NCBI RefSeq assembly: GCF_002088275.1
Contig: NZ_AQQS01000026.1
Coordinates: 1 to 64,000 of the forward strand
Direction: 5' to 3'
Length of the DNA stretch: 64,000 nucleotides
Origin: Aurantimonas sp. 22II-16-19i
GTDB lineage: Bacteria; Pseudomonadota; Alphaproteobacteria; Rhizobiales; Rhizobiaceae
The notes under the pieces were generated by a model. The model worked only from the letters and a program-made list of their open reading frames with translations. It made no database searches and was not told the origin of the DNA. Within the stretch, counting starts at the first letter, position 1. Each line of letters opens with the position of its first letter. Both the position numbers and the translations under genes were made by a program. Shown in pieces: positions 1-8,880 of the stretch.

Positions 1-2
1 AC

Positions 3-665
3 ATGCGCGGCGGCGGCGGGTCCGACGAGATCTTCGGCGAGGCCGGCAACGACCTCATCATCGGCGATGCCGATGGCGTCGCCGACCTCTATGACGGCGG
101 CGAGGGGATCGACAATGTCAGCTATGTCACGACGGTCGCCGGCATCAATGCCAATCTCGGGCTGAACTTCGCCTTCGGCGCGGAGATCGGGGTCGACCGC
201 CTGGAGAACATCGAGAATCTCACCGGCGGGCGCGGCGACGACAGCCTGATCGGCGCAGCGTCGACCCAGAGACTGGACGGGGGCGCCGGCAACGACGTCA
301 TCGATGGGGGAACCGGCAACAACACGCTGCTGGGCGGCGATGGGAACGATACCATTCGCGGCTTTGCCGGCTTCGACCGGATCGAGGGCGGCGCCGGCAA
401 CGACCGGCTCACCGGCGACTTCAACGCCGACACCTTCGTCTTCGCCAACGGCTTCGGCAAGGACACGATCACCGACTTCGACGAGTTCAACAACTCCGAG
501 AAGATCGATCTCGCCGGCGTCACCGAGATCATCGACTTCGCCGATCTTGCGGCCAACCACCTGACCCAGGTGGGGGCCAACGCGGTGATCACCGACGGCG
601 TCGACACCATCACCATCCTCAACGCCAACATCGCCGACCTCGACGCCAACGACTTCATCTTCTGA
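3..665 (+). CDS. RTX-type calcium-binding secreted protein, C-terminal part (5' end outside window)
   Basis: The visible 220 residues are RTX nonapeptide repeats of the GGxGxDxLx type (for example GGAGNDVIDGG and GGDGNDTIRG), which form calcium-bound beta-rolls. They are followed by a non-repeat tail with the DTITDFDEFN and KIDLAGV motifs and a C-terminal DFIF, typical of type I secretion substrates. The first in-frame ATG is at position 3 and no upstream stop is visible, so the true start is probably to the left of the window. No type I secretion genes are in the window. The whole visible part lines up without gaps with the end of the next gene, exactly 2,210 bases downstream. The function of the missing N-terminus is unknown. 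Confidence 0.85.
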   Translation: MRGGGGSDEIFGEAGNDLIIGDADGVADLYDGGEGIDNVSYVTTVAGINANLGLNFAFGAEIGVDRLENIENLTGGRGDDSLIGAASTQRLDGGAGNDVIDGGTGNNTLLGGDGNDTIRGFAGFDRIEGGAGNDRLTGDFNADTFVFANGFGKDTITDFDEFNNSEKIDLAGVTEIIDFADLAANHLTQVGANAVITDGVDTITILNANIADLDANDFIF

Positions 666-692
666 GTTCTACCTGGACCGGTCGAAACACTC

Positions 693-727
693 AGGCGGTC
701 GGCGCATGCCGGCCGCCTTTGCGTTAC
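693..727 (+). terminator. Rho-independent terminator after the first RTX gene
   Basis: An 11-bp stem AGGCGGTCGGC / GCCGGCCGCCT (one T-G wobble) with a 4-base loop GCAT begins 28 bases after the stop codon and is followed by a short T-rich tail (TTTGCGTT). It separates the two RTX genes into different transcripts. Confidence 0.75.
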
Positions 728-910
728 CCCTGCACGTTTTCGTTGCGGCCCCGTGACGGCCGTCACCGCAAGGAGTGCGGCGATCTGCGACAACCTCCTT
801 CGACGGGCACGCCGCCCGATCCGGATCCTGCCACCCGCCGGCATCCGCTTTGGAACCCCGGTCCGAGATTGCAACTCCGCTGCATCCGGCCGAAGCGAGA
901 GTGACCAGCC

Positions 911-2875
911 ATGCCCACCGTCATCACCAGCAACCGCAACTCGACCTTCTCCGTCACCAACGGCAACGTCGCCAATGGCCCGTTCGTCGTCGCGCCCAAC
1001 GTCACCATCGACGGCGGTGCGGGCGACGCCTTCAACGTCTCGGAATCGCTCGCCAACGCGGACGCCGACATCCGCGTCGCCGGCCTGCTCGTCGCCGGCG
1101 ACGCCGGCATCGACGCCGGCGCATCGGACGGCAACGATTCCTTCACCATATCCGCCACGGGGACGATCTTCGCCGGGGGATCCGGTCTCGTCATGGACAA
1201 GGACGGCAACGACGTCCACGTGGCGGGGACGCTCCAGGCCGGCAACAACGGCATCGGCCTGCGCAACGGCAGCAGCGACAACGACGTTCATGTCAGCGGT
1301 GCGATCATCGCCGACCAGGCCGGCGTCAATGCCATCGGCAACAACAACAGGATCGACGTTTCCGGCACCATCGACGCCGGTTCGCGGGGCATCAGCACCT
1401 CCGGCAGCGGCAACTCGGTGTCCGTGACCGGCGACGTCAACTCCGAGCGCGCCGCCGGCATCTCCATGACGGGCACCGGAAGCTCCCTGACCATCGACGG
1501 GTCGGTGTTCGGCGATGCCTCGGGCCTGGTGATGAGCGGCAGTTCCATCGTCACCATCGGTGCGACCGGCTCGGTCGCTACCGGCGGGACGGGCGGCGTG
1601 TCGATCTCGCCGGCCGCGATCGCCTTCGAAAGCAATTCGGGCTTTGGAGCGGGCATTTTCTTTTCCGCAGGCAACACGCTGATCAACCACGGCACGATCC
1701 TGGGCGGTTCCAGTGGCGCGTTCGCCGGCCCGGCCGCCGTCGATGACCTCGGCTTCGGAAGCCTCTTCTTCGTCAATTCCGGCACGGTCGATGGCACAGT
1801 GGCCCTCGGCTCGGGCTCCGATACGATCGAGAACTCCGGCACGATCACCGGCTTCGTCGATTTCGGCGATGGTGCAGACAGCCTCGACAATTCGGGGACG
1901 ATCTTCGGCGACGTCAACATGGGCGCCTCGGAAGACCCGTCGCCCGTTGTCGGGAGCCCGACCGACACGCCGTTTCCCGACGTCGACGTCACCGTGTCGG
2001 CCTCAGGCAAAACGATCGGCGGCGCGCCTCAAGACAGCCTCGTCAATTCCGGCACGATCTTCGGCTCGGTCGAGATGGGTGACGGCGTGGACCGGTTCCA
2101 GAATGTCGGCGCCGGTTCCGTCGAGGGCAGTGTCGACGGCGGGGCGGGCGATGACGTCCTGTTCGGCGGCGATGCGGCCGACGATCTTCGCGGCGGTGAG
2201 GGCAACGACCAGATGATCGGCGGCGGCGGCATCGACAGCTTGTCGGGCGGTACTGGCGACGACTTCTTCCTCTCGGACTCCGACGGCAACAACGACATCT
2301 TCGATGGTGGCGACGGAAACGATACGATCAGCTACGAATTCACCGGGCTCGGCGTTCGCGTCAATCTCGGCGCGGGTTACGCCGTCGGCAGCGAGACCGG
2401 CTTCGAACGGCTCGTCGGCATCGAGACCGTCATCGGTGGGACCGGCAACGACAGCCTCGTCGGGAATGCGGCGACGCGGGTGCTCGACGGTGGTGACGGC
2501 AACGATCTCGTCAATGGCGGCACCGCCAACAACACGCTTCTCGGCGGCGACGGCGACGACGCCATCCGCGGCTTTGCCGGCTTCGACCGGATCGAGGGCG
2601 GCGCCGGCAACGACCGGCTCACCGGCGACTTCAACGCCGACACCTTCGTCTTCGCGAACGGCTTCGGCGTGGACACGATTACCGACTTCGACGAGTTCAA
2701 CCCGTTCGAGAAGATCGATCTCGCCGGCGTCACCGCCATCACCGACTTCGCCGATCTTGCGGCCAACCACCTGACGCAGGTCGGCACCAGTGCGGTGATC
2801 ACCGACGGCGTCGACACGATCACCCTTCTCAACGTCAGCATCGGCGATCTCGACGCCAACGACTTCATCTTCTGA
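911..2875 (+). CDS. RTX-type secreted protein with N-terminal beta-solenoid repeats
   Basis: This is a 654-residue predicted secreted protein. Residues about 1-400 are short imperfect repeats rich in N, G, S, T and V (motifs such as SVSVTGDVNSE, DTIENSGTITG and LVNSGTIFGSV), as in beta-helical adhesin passenger regions. From about residue 410 there are RTX repeats (GGAGDDVLFGG, GGTGNDSLVG), then the same tail as the upstream gene ending in DFIF. It lacks an N-terminal signal peptide, which fits type I secretion. Cysteine is absent. No enzyme domain was recognised. An adhesin or surface-matrix role is a guess from the architecture. Start is ATG at 911, preceded by a weak purine-rich stretch. 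Confidence 0.85.
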   Translation: MPTVITSNRNSTFSVTNGNVANGPFVVAPNVTIDGGAGDAFNVSESLANADADIRVAGLLVAGDAGIDAGASDGNDSFTISATGTIFAGGSGLVMDKDGNDVHVAGTLQAGNNGIGLRNGSSDNDVHVSGAIIADQAGVNAIGNNNRIDVSGTIDAGSRGISTSGSGNSVSVTGDVNSERAAGISMTGTGSSLTIDGSVFGDASGLVMSGSSIVTIGATGSVATGGTGGVSISPAAIAFESNSGFGAGIFFSAGNTLINHGTILGGSSGAFAGPAAVDDLGFGSLFFVNSGTVDGTVALGSGSDTIENSGTITGFVDFGDGADSLDNSGTIFGDVNMGASEDPSPVVGSPTDTPFPDVDVTVSASGKTIGGAPQDSLVNSGTIFGSVEMGDGVDRFQNVGAGSVEGSVDGGAGDDVLFGGDAADDLRGGEGNDQMIGGGGIDSLSGGTGDDFFLSDSDGNNDIFDGGDGNDTISYEFTGLGVRVNLGAGYAVGSETGFERLVGIETVIGGTGNDSLVGNAATRVLDGGDGNDLVNGGTANNTLLGGDGDDAIRGFAGFDRIEGGAGNDRLTGDFNADTFVFANGFGVDTITDFDEFNPFEKIDLAGVTAITDFADLAANHLTQVGTSAVITDGVDTITLLNVSIGDLDANDFIF

Positions 2876-2905
2876 CGAAAGCGGCACGGCTGCGACACGA
2901 ACGGC

Positions 2906-2937
2906 GCGGGGCGGGTGGCGAAAACCATCCGCCCCGC
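2906..2937. terminator. Strong GC hairpin between convergent RTX gene and hslU
   Basis: A 13-bp stem GCGGGGCGGGTGG / CCATCCGCCCCGC (one G-T wobble) with a CGAAAA loop lies between the end of the RTX gene and the end of hslU. There is no T-run on the plus strand, so it may be a weak or Rho-assisted terminator. Confidence 0.5.
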
Positions 2938-3089
2938 AGATGCGTGGACATGAACGTCGTGTGACCGGTCTGGAACCCGCTCGGTCGGATCGGCTGGCCC
3001 GTCAAGGCCCTGCCGCGCGGCGATGGAGCGGACGCTAAGTCCGCCCCCTCACGGGATCTTCCGGACTTCGCATGAGAGGCGGCGACCCG

Positions 3090-4400
3090 TCAGAGAATGT
3101 AGCGTGACAGGTCGACGTTTCCGGCGATGCCGTCCAGCGCCTTGTGGACATAGGCGGCATCGACCCGGTAGCTTTCGCCGCCCTTGTCCGGCGCCTCGAA
3201 GGAGATGTCGTCGAGGACGCGCTCCATCACCGTCTGCAGGCGCCGCGCTCCGATGTTCTCGATCGAGCCGTTCAGCGTCACCGCCGTATCGGCGATGGCG
3301 TCGATGGCGTCGTCGGTGATCTCCAGGTCGACGTTCTCGGTCTTCATCAGGGCGATGTACTGCTTGATCAGCGAGGCCTCGGTTTCCGTGAGGATGCGGC
3401 GGAAATCCTCCTTGGTCAGCGCCCGGAGCTCGACCCGGATCGGCAGGCGTCCCTGCAGCTCGGGCAGAAGGTCCGAGGGCTTGGAGACGTGGAAGGCGCC
3501 CGACGCGATGAACAGGATGTGGTCGGTCTTCACCGCCCCGTGCTTGGTCGCGACGGTGGTGCCTTCCACCAGCGGCAGGAGGTCGCGCTGGACGCCCTCC
3601 CGCGACACGCCGGCGCCGCCGCCATGGCCGTCCTTGTTGGCCACCTTGTCGATCTCGTCCAGAAAGACGATGCCGTTGTTCTCGACGGCGGCGATCGCCT
3701 CGCGCACCAGCTGTTCCTGGTCGAGCAGCTTGTCGGATTCCTCGCCGATCAGGAGGCCGTAGCTGTCGCGCACGGTGGTCCGGCGCTGCTTCATGCGGCC
3801 GCCGCCCATCTTGCCGAACATCTCGGACAGGTTGAGGACGCCGATATTGGCGCCCGGCATGCCGGGCAGTTCCATGCCGCCGAGGGGATTGGCGGTATCG
3901 GCGACCTCGATGTCGATCTCCTTGTCGTCGAGTTCGCCGGAGCGCAGCTTCTTGCGGAAACTGTCCCTCGTCGCAGGCGAGGCGGTCTTGCCGACGAGGG
4001 CGTCGAGCACCCGGTCCTCGGCGCCCTGATGGGCCTTCGCCTTCACTTCCTCGCGCTTCTTCTCGCGCACCAGCGAAATGCCGATCTCGACGAGGTCGCG
4101 GATGATCTGCTCGACGTCGCGGCCGACATAGCCGACCTCGGTGAACTTCGTCGCCTCGACCTTGATGAAGGGAGCCCCGGCGAGCCGGGCGAGGCGGCGG
4201 GAGATCTCGGTCTTGCCGACGCCCGTCGGTCCGATCATCAGGATGTTCTTCGGCATCACCTCTTCGCGCAGGGAGCCTTCGAGCTGCTGCCGGCGCCAGC
4301 GGTTGCGCAGCGCCACGGCGACGGCACGCTTGGCGTCCTTCTGGCCGATGATGTGCCGATCGAGCTCGGAGACGATTTCGCGGGGAGAGAAGTCGGTCAT
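3090..4400 (-). CDS. hslU: ATP-dependent protease ATPase subunit HslU (ClpY)
   Basis: HslU is the AAA+ unfoldase that feeds substrates into the HslV peptidase in the cytoplasm. With ATG at 4400 it has 436 residues, the usual length. Visible motifs are Walker A GPTGVGKT (57-64), the pore loop GYVG (90-93), Walker B IVFLDEID (about 243-250), and the C-terminal tail LSRYIL that docks into HslV. In-frame starts GTG 4409 and ATG 4406 add up to three residues; the family usually begins MTDF or similar. hslV normally lies just upstream in rhizobia, but here the upstream side is a 576-base gap followed by a LuxR-type gene. Confidence 0.97.
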   Translation of the reverse strand: MTDFSPREIVSELDRHIIGQKDAKRAVAVALRNRWRRQQLEGSLREEVMPKNILMIGPTGVGKTEISRRLARLAGAPFIKVEATKFTEVGYVGRDVEQIIRDLVEIGISLVREKKREEVKAKAHQGAEDRVLDALVGKTASPATRDSFRKKLRSGELDDKEIDIEVADTANPLGGMELPGMPGANIGVLNLSEMFGKMGGGRMKQRRTTVRDSYGLLIGEESDKLLDQEQLVREAIAAVENNGIVFLDEIDKVANKDGHGGGAGVSREGVQRDLLPLVEGTTVATKHGAVKTDHILFIASGAFHVSKPSDLLPELQGRLPIRVELRALTKEDFRRILTETEASLIKQYIALMKTENVDLEITDDAIDAIADTAVTLNGSIENIGARRLQTVMERVLDDISFEAPDKGGESYRVDAAYVHKALDGIAGNVDLSRYIL

Positions 4401-4976
4401 GGTCATCACTTCTGTCTGCGGGCCGAAGCCGGCCCAAGGTCGGTTTGCCGCGCCGCCCGGTTGGCCGGAGCCCCTTCACGGGGACGGCCGAGGGGGGCGT
4501 CAGTCTGTCACACGTGGCGCGCGGATGTCGCTGCTGATGGCCGGCGGAGACCGCCGGAGCCCGAGGGCGACGCGTGGGTTCGATCGGCGCTCTTCGCCCC
4601 GTTCTGCCTAAGTTTGCGCACAAGACGAAAGCACCGCCGCCCGTCTTGCGCATTCGCCCGCATAGATGGGTTCGCGATGCGGCAAGTGCCAGCCTGACGA
4701 CGAGACAGGGCTGCAAGGGCGCGATCGGCCCTTCAAATTTGGGCGGAAATGCGGTCAGACTAAAGGGGCGATTCGCCGGACACTGGCGTTCATCCGGCGA
4801 TCTCCGATCCTTCGGCGAAGGGCGATGCGGCCGCATCCTTCGCCGTCTCGTCCGACCGGCAGCCACTGGCCGGAAGGGCCTCACGCGGGCCGCGACAGGT
4901 GTGATCCCGAGATGCTACCCTCGATCCGGCATGCGACAGGGCACGACGTCCGGGCGGCGAACAGGGAGGACAGCCT
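4401..4976. other. 576-base intergenic region between divergent hslU and LuxR-type gene
   Basis: No convincing gene is present: the open frames crossing it have no family-like sequence. It holds an inverted repeat CAAGACG (4621-4627) / CGTCTTG (4642-4648), and an AT-richer stretch with the palindrome CAAATTTG near 4734-4741. No 20-bp lux-box-like palindrome was found. It presumably contains promoters for both flanking genes. Confidence 0.5.
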
Positions 4977-5687
4977 TTGAGTGCGGCCCTCGAAGCTCTG
5001 ATCCGGATTGAGGAGCCATGGTGCGAGGAGCCCCTGGCCGAGGCGGTCGGCGAGGTCGCCGCGCTCTACGGCTTCAGCCATGGGGCGGCGCTGTCGCTGC
5101 CGTCGACCGACGACGTCGGCCTCGCCACCCGGCTCATCCACGGCAACTGGACGCCCGGATTCGCCCGGGGCTACGAGACCCACGGGCTGCACAAGTTCAA
5201 GATCGTCGTCGGCACCCTGCGCACCGATCCGATGCCCTTCGTCTGGGACATCGAGACGCTCTACGGCTCCGACGAACCCGATCCGAGCCCGGCCGCGCGC
5301 TTCCTCCTGCAGGAAGGCTACCTTGCCGGCGTGCTCCTGCCGGTGCACGCGATGACCTCGTTCAACGGCGCCCTGTCCTTCGCGGGCCGCAAGCCGAACC
5401 TGTCGAGCCAGGCGATCGCCGAGCTGCACCGCTTCGCCTTCGTCTATTTCTCCATGCTCGCGGCGGTGCGCTTCGAGGAGAACCAGCGCAACAATCCGCT
5501 GTCGGGGCGCGAGCGCGACTGCCTGAAGCTCGCCATGCTCGGCAAGACCTCCAGCGAGATCGGCCTGATCCTCTCGCTTTCCGAATATACGGTGTCGCAA
5601 TATCTGACGGCGGCCCAGCGCAAGATGAACGCCGCCAACCGCACCCACGCCGTCGCCATGGCCGCCCAGCTCGGCTATCTGTCTTGA
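4977..5687 (+). CDS. LuxR-type transcriptional regulator, orphan (no luxI nearby)
   Basis: The 236-residue protein has an N-terminal autoinducer-binding-like domain (about 15-160) and a C-terminal LuxR helix-turn-helix (about 169-230, LSGRERDCLKLAMLGKTSSE). Start is TTG at 4977 with a strong ribosome-binding site AGGGAGGA ending 6 bases before it. In the ligand domain the Trp and Tyr of PFVWD and RGY are present, but the Asp-Pro pair that contacts the acyl-homoserine lactone amide in TraR/LasR appears replaced (KFKIVV). No synthase gene is in the window. It may therefore sense another ligand or act without one; that is inference. Confidence 0.88.
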   Translation: MSAALEALIRIEEPWCEEPLAEAVGEVAALYGFSHGAALSLPSTDDVGLATRLIHGNWTPGFARGYETHGLHKFKIVVGTLRTDPMPFVWDIETLYGSDEPDPSPAARFLLQEGYLAGVLLPVHAMTSFNGALSFAGRKPNLSSQAIAELHRFAFVYFSMLAAVRFEENQRNNPLSGRERDCLKLAMLGKTSSEIGLILSLSEYTVSQYLTAAQRKMNAANRTHAVAMAAQLGYLS

Positions 5688-5721
5688 GGGGGCGATCCGA
5701 TCTCAGCGATCGGCCAGGCGA

Positions 5722-6063
5722 TCAATCCACCGGTTCGCGCAATTCGCGTTGCAGGATCTTCGTCACAAGCTTGTTGAGGCTGATGCCTTCGCGCTTCGCC
5801 GTACTGGCCAGCTCACGGTGAAGGAGCGGGTCTGCCCGAACCATGAATTGGCCGGAATACGGTTTTTCCGGCTCTTCGCCCCGTTCCGCGCAGAAGGCGA
5901 GATAGTCCTCGACGGACTCGGCAAAGGCGCGCTTGAGTTCCTCGACGGAGGATCCCTCGAAGGTCACGACGTCTCTGAGATTGATGATCTCGCCGTGAAA
6001 GATACCGGCCTCCTCGTCGACGTCGATCCTCGCCTCGTAGCCTTCATGATGCATGATCGTCAT
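5722..6063 (-). CDS. hicB: HicB-family antitoxin
   Basis: This 113-residue protein has an N-terminal HicB fold (YEARIDVDEEAGIFHGEI, then VEELKRAFAESVEDYLAFC) and a C-terminal ribbon-helix-helix-like segment (about 72-108, FMVRADPLLHRELASTAKRE) expected to bind DNA. HicB proteins neutralise HicA and repress their own operon. Its ATG overlaps the hicA stop by four bases, so the two are translationally coupled, toxin first, as is usual for hicAB. Confidence 0.9.
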   Translation of the reverse strand: MTIMHHEGYEARIDVDEEAGIFHGEIINLRDVVTFEGSSVEELKRAFAESVEDYLAFCAERGEEPEKPYSGQFMVRADPLLHRELASTAKREGISLNKLVTKILQRELREPVD

Positions 6064-6314
6064 GGCCTTACCCCTGCTTCCTCGAGGAACCGCCGCAGCG
6101 ACCGGACCGCGCCCTTGCCGGTTTCCTTCTGCGGGTGCGGGCGGTGAAACACGGCGCGCACACCGTTCAGGGCAACGCGAACCCGCGACCCTTGGCCCTC
6201 GCTCACATCAGCTCCCAGCGCGACCAGCAGCGCCTCGATATCCCGCCAGACAATCCCACCTGAGACGGGATCGGCGAAGATATCCTCGAGGAGCTTGCGT
6301 TGGCGTCGGTTCAT
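6060..6314 (-). CDS. hicA: HicA-family mRNA interferase toxin
   Basis: HicA toxins cleave mRNA in the ribosome or free mRNA. This 84-residue protein has the double-stranded-RNA-binding-like fold signature: an ALGADVSEGQGSRVRVAL strand region and the FHRPHP segment that carries the conserved histidine. It is slightly longer than many HicA proteins (about 60-80 residues). The start ATG at 6314 lies just downstream of an AT-rich stretch with dyad symmetry that is a plausible HicB operator. Confidence 0.87.
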   Translation of the reverse strand: MNRRQRKLLEDIFADPVSGGIVWRDIEALLVALGADVSEGQGSRVRVALNGVRAVFHRPHPQKETGKGAVRSLRRFLEEAGVRP

Positions 6315-6327
6315 CTCCGCAATATAG

Positions 6328-6345
6328 TATCAAAAGCTGATATCA
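6328..6345. promoter_or_regulatory. Candidate HicAB operator
   Basis: Overlapping dyads TATCA-AAAGC-TGATA and the 8-base palindrome TGATATCA sit 14 bases upstream of hicA in an AT-rich pocket that stands out from the GC-rich surroundings. On the minus strand a TATATT-like -10 element is adjacent. Autoregulation by HicB is known for the family; this site is inferred from symmetry and position only. Confidence 0.45.
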
Positions 6346-6415
6346 TGAAAGGAAATGATTCGCGTGAGGGGGCTGGGAGCGATCTGCCTCGCGCCCATTC
6401 CCGGAGCAGGACGTG

Positions 6416-7033
6416 ATGTTGCTTCCCGCCGGCGCGCGCCATCTGCCCGGTCACTTCGACCGCGCCGCCCAGGAGCGCCTGGTCGAGATGGTCCGGGGCG
6501 TCGTCGCTTCGGCGCCGCTCTACACCCCGGTCATGCCGCGGTGGGGCCGGCCGTTCTCCGTGCGGATGACCAATTGCGGCAGGCTCGGCTGGGTCTCCGA
6601 CAAGTCGGGCTATCGCTACCAGCCGCAGCATCCGGTCACCGGCGAACCCTGGCCGGCGATCCCGCCGGCCCTCCTCGCGCTGTGGGAGGAGGTCGCCGGC
6701 TATCCGCATCCGCCGGAGGCCTGCCTGGTCAATTTCTATGACGACAAGGCGAAGATGGGCCTGCATCAGGACAAGGACGAGGCCGATCTCGAGGCGCCCG
6801 TCGTCTCGGTCTCGCTCGGCGACGACTGCCGCTTCCGCGTCGGCGGGACCGAACGCGGCGGGACGACCGCCTCGATCCGCCTCGCCTCCGGCGACGTCTT
6901 CGTCCTCGGCGGTGCGGCCCGGCTCAGCCATCACGGCGTCGACCGGATCTATCCGCAGACCTCGACGCTGCTGAAGAACGGCGGCCGCATCAACCTGACA
7001 CTGCGGCGGGTGACGAAGCCGGCTGGCGGATGA
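6416..7033 (+). CDS. alkB: AlkB-type 2-oxoglutarate/Fe(II)-dependent dioxygenase
   Basis: AlkB enzymes repair alkylated bases (1-methyladenine, 3-methylcytosine) by oxidative demethylation. The 205-residue protein shows the iron triad HQD (H117, D119) and a distal His in SHHGVDR (172-173), and the 2-oxoglutarate-binding arginine segment RINLTLRR (191-198). The nucleotide-lid region FSVRMTNCG precedes it. GTG at 6413 is an alternative start one codon upstream; a GGAGCAGG ribosome-binding site precedes both. It stands alone, without an ada gene, and diverges from hicA with about 100 bases between them. Confidence 0.92.
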   Translation: MLLPAGARHLPGHFDRAAQERLVEMVRGVVASAPLYTPVMPRWGRPFSVRMTNCGRLGWVSDKSGYRYQPQHPVTGEPWPAIPPALLALWEEVAGYPHPPEACLVNFYDDKAKMGLHQDKDEADLEAPVVSVSLGDDCRFRVGGTERGGTTASIRLASGDVFVLGGAARLSHHGVDRIYPQTSTLLKNGGRINLTLRRVTKPAGG

Positions 7034-7201
7034 TGCGCGTCCGCTCGACAGCCTGGCCTGGACAGCGGATCGGCCCACGGCGCTCGAGCCCGGCTGGACG
7101 TCCGACATCCCGCAGGGATCCGTCGGACGTCGCATGAGAGCGGCCGGCCCCGGCGGGGCGGGGCCGGCGCGCCGAACGGAGCCGTTGGCCCTTCAGTGCG
7201 G

Positions 7202-7519
7202 CTATTCGTGCAGGGTGTAGCTGCCGAGTTCGCAGAGGTTGACGTTCTTTTCCTCGACCGTGTCGTCGTCGGCGAAGACCGCCCGGATGTCGTATTCGCA
7301 GACCGAGCGGCCGTCGGCGATGGTGGCTGTCGCCTGCTCGCCGGGCCCGATGGGATCGCTCACCATGTTCTCCTCCCAGTCGTCGGTCTCGACCGGCGAG
7401 GTGTAGAATTCCGTCACGGCGGAGGAGGTCTTGTTGACGAGGTCGAAGGCGAGGTCCTCGGCCATGGCCGGAAGGGCGGCGAGGACGAGCGGAAGGGCGA
7501 CGACGAGATGCCGAAGCAT
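7202..7519 (-). CDS. Small secreted protein of unknown function
   Basis: A 105-residue protein starting MLRHLVVALPLVLAALPAMA, a clear Sec signal peptide with cleavage after AMA. The mature part (FDLVNKTSSAVTEFYTSP, DDWEENM, CEYDIRAVF) matches a recurrent alphaproteobacterial small periplasmic family that I remember only by its conserved EFY-SP and DDWE motifs. Two cysteines (in RSVCEYD and VNLCELG) probably form a disulfide. An in-frame ATG at 7552 would add 11 residues before the signal peptide and is less likely. Function unknown. Confidence 0.75.
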   Translation of the reverse strand: MLRHLVVALPLVLAALPAMAEDLAFDLVNKTSSAVTEFYTSPVETDDWEENMVSDPIGPGEQATATIADGRSVCEYDIRAVFADDDTVEEKNVNLCELGSYTLHE

Positions 7520-7920
7520 GGCGGGTTGTTTCCTTGTTGGAGAGACGCGCATATCCTAGCGGTAAGTCTCTCTGTTCGCAAGGGAAATGAAGCGGGTGCG
7601 GTCGCCCGGGTGACGCCTTTCGTCACTCGGCCAAGCTCCCCTGCCGCCTCAGCGTCCAGAGGGTGGCGGAGAGGAAGAGGGGTTCCGGAAGGGGAAAGAA
7701 CGAGACGAACAGGAAGACGCGTTCCTGAAAGCCGCCGGCCCGCCATGATGCCGGCTTCGGTGGCGGCGGCGCCGTCAGCCGTGTCTGAACGTCTTCTCCA
7801 CGCGGCCGATGCCGCCTCCCGCTCGTGAAAGCTTGGTCATCTTGAACGCCGGGCTCATACCGTCGGATTGGTCTTCGGCTGGCGCCGGGGCTTACCGCTC
7901 ACGCGCCTCGCGAGCTGGTC
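7520..7920. other. 401-base intergenic region upstream of the small secreted protein
   Basis: No gene with family-like sequence is seen on either strand. One small perfect hairpin GTGACG (7610-7615) / CGTCAC (7621-7626) is present. The region presumably includes the promoter of the secreted-protein gene and the end of the coaA transcript. Confidence 0.4.
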
Positions 7921-8880
7921 TCAGAGTTTCCTGAGCGCCACCTGCTCGATCAGGTGGTCGCCGCCCTTTCGCAGGATCAGGTTGGCGCGCGGGCGGGTCG
8001 GTAGGATGTTGTCGTGGAGGTTGCGGGCGTTGATCTGCGACCACAGGTCCTCGGCGATCGTCAGCGCCTCCTCGTCGGAGACCTTCGAATAGCGATGGAA
8101 GAACGAGCCCTCCTCGCGGAAGGCGGTCTGCCTGAGGCTCATGAAGCGGTCGATGTACCAGCGGTGGATGTCGATTTCGTCGGCGTCGATATAGATCGAG
8201 ATGTCGAAGAAGTCCGAGACGAAGGGGATGGCCTTGCCGTCCTTCGGCATCTCGCGCACCTGCAGCACGTTCAGCCCCTCGAAGATCAGGATGTCGGGCC
8301 GGTCGACGACGACCTTCTTGCCGGGCATGACGTCGTAGACGAAATGCGAATAGACCGGCGCCTCGACCTTCGGCCGGCCGGCCTTGATGTCGGACAGGAA
8401 GCGCAGGATCTTGCCGACGTCGTAGCTCTCGGGAAAGCCCTTGCGGCGCATCAGGCCGCCTTCCTGCAGCACGGCGTTCGGATAGAGGAAGCCGTCGGTG
8501 GTGACGAGGTCGACCTTGGGCGAGGAGGGCCAGCGGCCGAGAAGCTCCTTCAGGATGCGGGCCGTCGTGGACTTGCCGACCGCGACCGAGCCGGCGATGC
8601 CGATGATGAAGGGCGTCTTGCGGCCGGGCTGGTCGCCGAAGAGGAAGCGCTGGCGCTGGCGGAACAGGAGCTGCATCGCCTCGACATGGGCGTAGATCAG
8701 CCGCGAGACGGCGAGATAGATCCGCGCCACCTCGTCGAGGTCGATCGGATCGCCGAGGGAGCGCAGCCGCGTCACCTCGTCCTCGGACAGCGTCAGCGGC
8801 GCATCCGCCCGGAACCGCGCCCATTCGGCGGCGGTGAAGATACGGTAGGGCGAATATTTCGCCGGTGCGAGCTGGTCCAT
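7921..8880 (-). CDS. coaA: Type I pantothenate kinase CoaA
   Basis: CoaA phosphorylates pantothenate, the first and controlling step of coenzyme A synthesis, in the cytoplasm. The 319-residue protein has the P-loop GSVAVGKST (97-105), the family Tyr/Asp segments [14 protein letters not shown] and [14 protein letters not shown], and ends in [14 protein letters not shown] at 8880 overlaps the hisE stop codon (ATGA), showing coupling in a hisF-hisE-coaA operon as in other rhizobia. The frame stays open upstream into hisE, but the family starts near this methionine. Confidence 0.97.
   Translation of the reverse strand: MDQLAPAKYSPYRIFTAAEWARFRADAPLTLSEDEVTRLRSLGDPIDLDEVARIYLAVSRLIYAHVEAMQLLFRQRQRFLFGDQPGRKTPFIIGIAGSVAVGKSTTARILKELLGRWPSSPKVDLVTTDGFLYPNAVLQEGGLMRRKGFPESYDVGKILRFLSDIKAGRPKVEAPVYSHFVYDVMPGKKVVVDRPDILIFEGLNVLQVREMPKDGKAIPFVSDFFDISIYIDADEIDIHRWYIDRFMSLRQTAFREEGSFFHRYSKVSDEEALTIAEDLWSQINARNLHDNILPTRPRANLILRKGGDHLIEQVALRKL

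Noticed and set aside
4401-4976. Lux box or quorum-sensing promoter in front of the LuxR-type gene
   Set aside because: No 18-20-base imperfect palindrome of lux-box type was found; only a CAAGACG/CGTCTTG dyad far upstream.
4574-5011. Plus-strand open frame covering the hslU-LuxR gap
   Set aside because: It overlaps the LuxR-type start region in another frame, lacks a convincing ribosome-binding site and has no family-like sequence.
7196-7828. Plus-strand frame of 210 codons opposite the small secreted protein
   Set aside because: The minus-strand gene has a clear signal peptide and family motifs; the plus frame is arginine- and glycine-rich without features.
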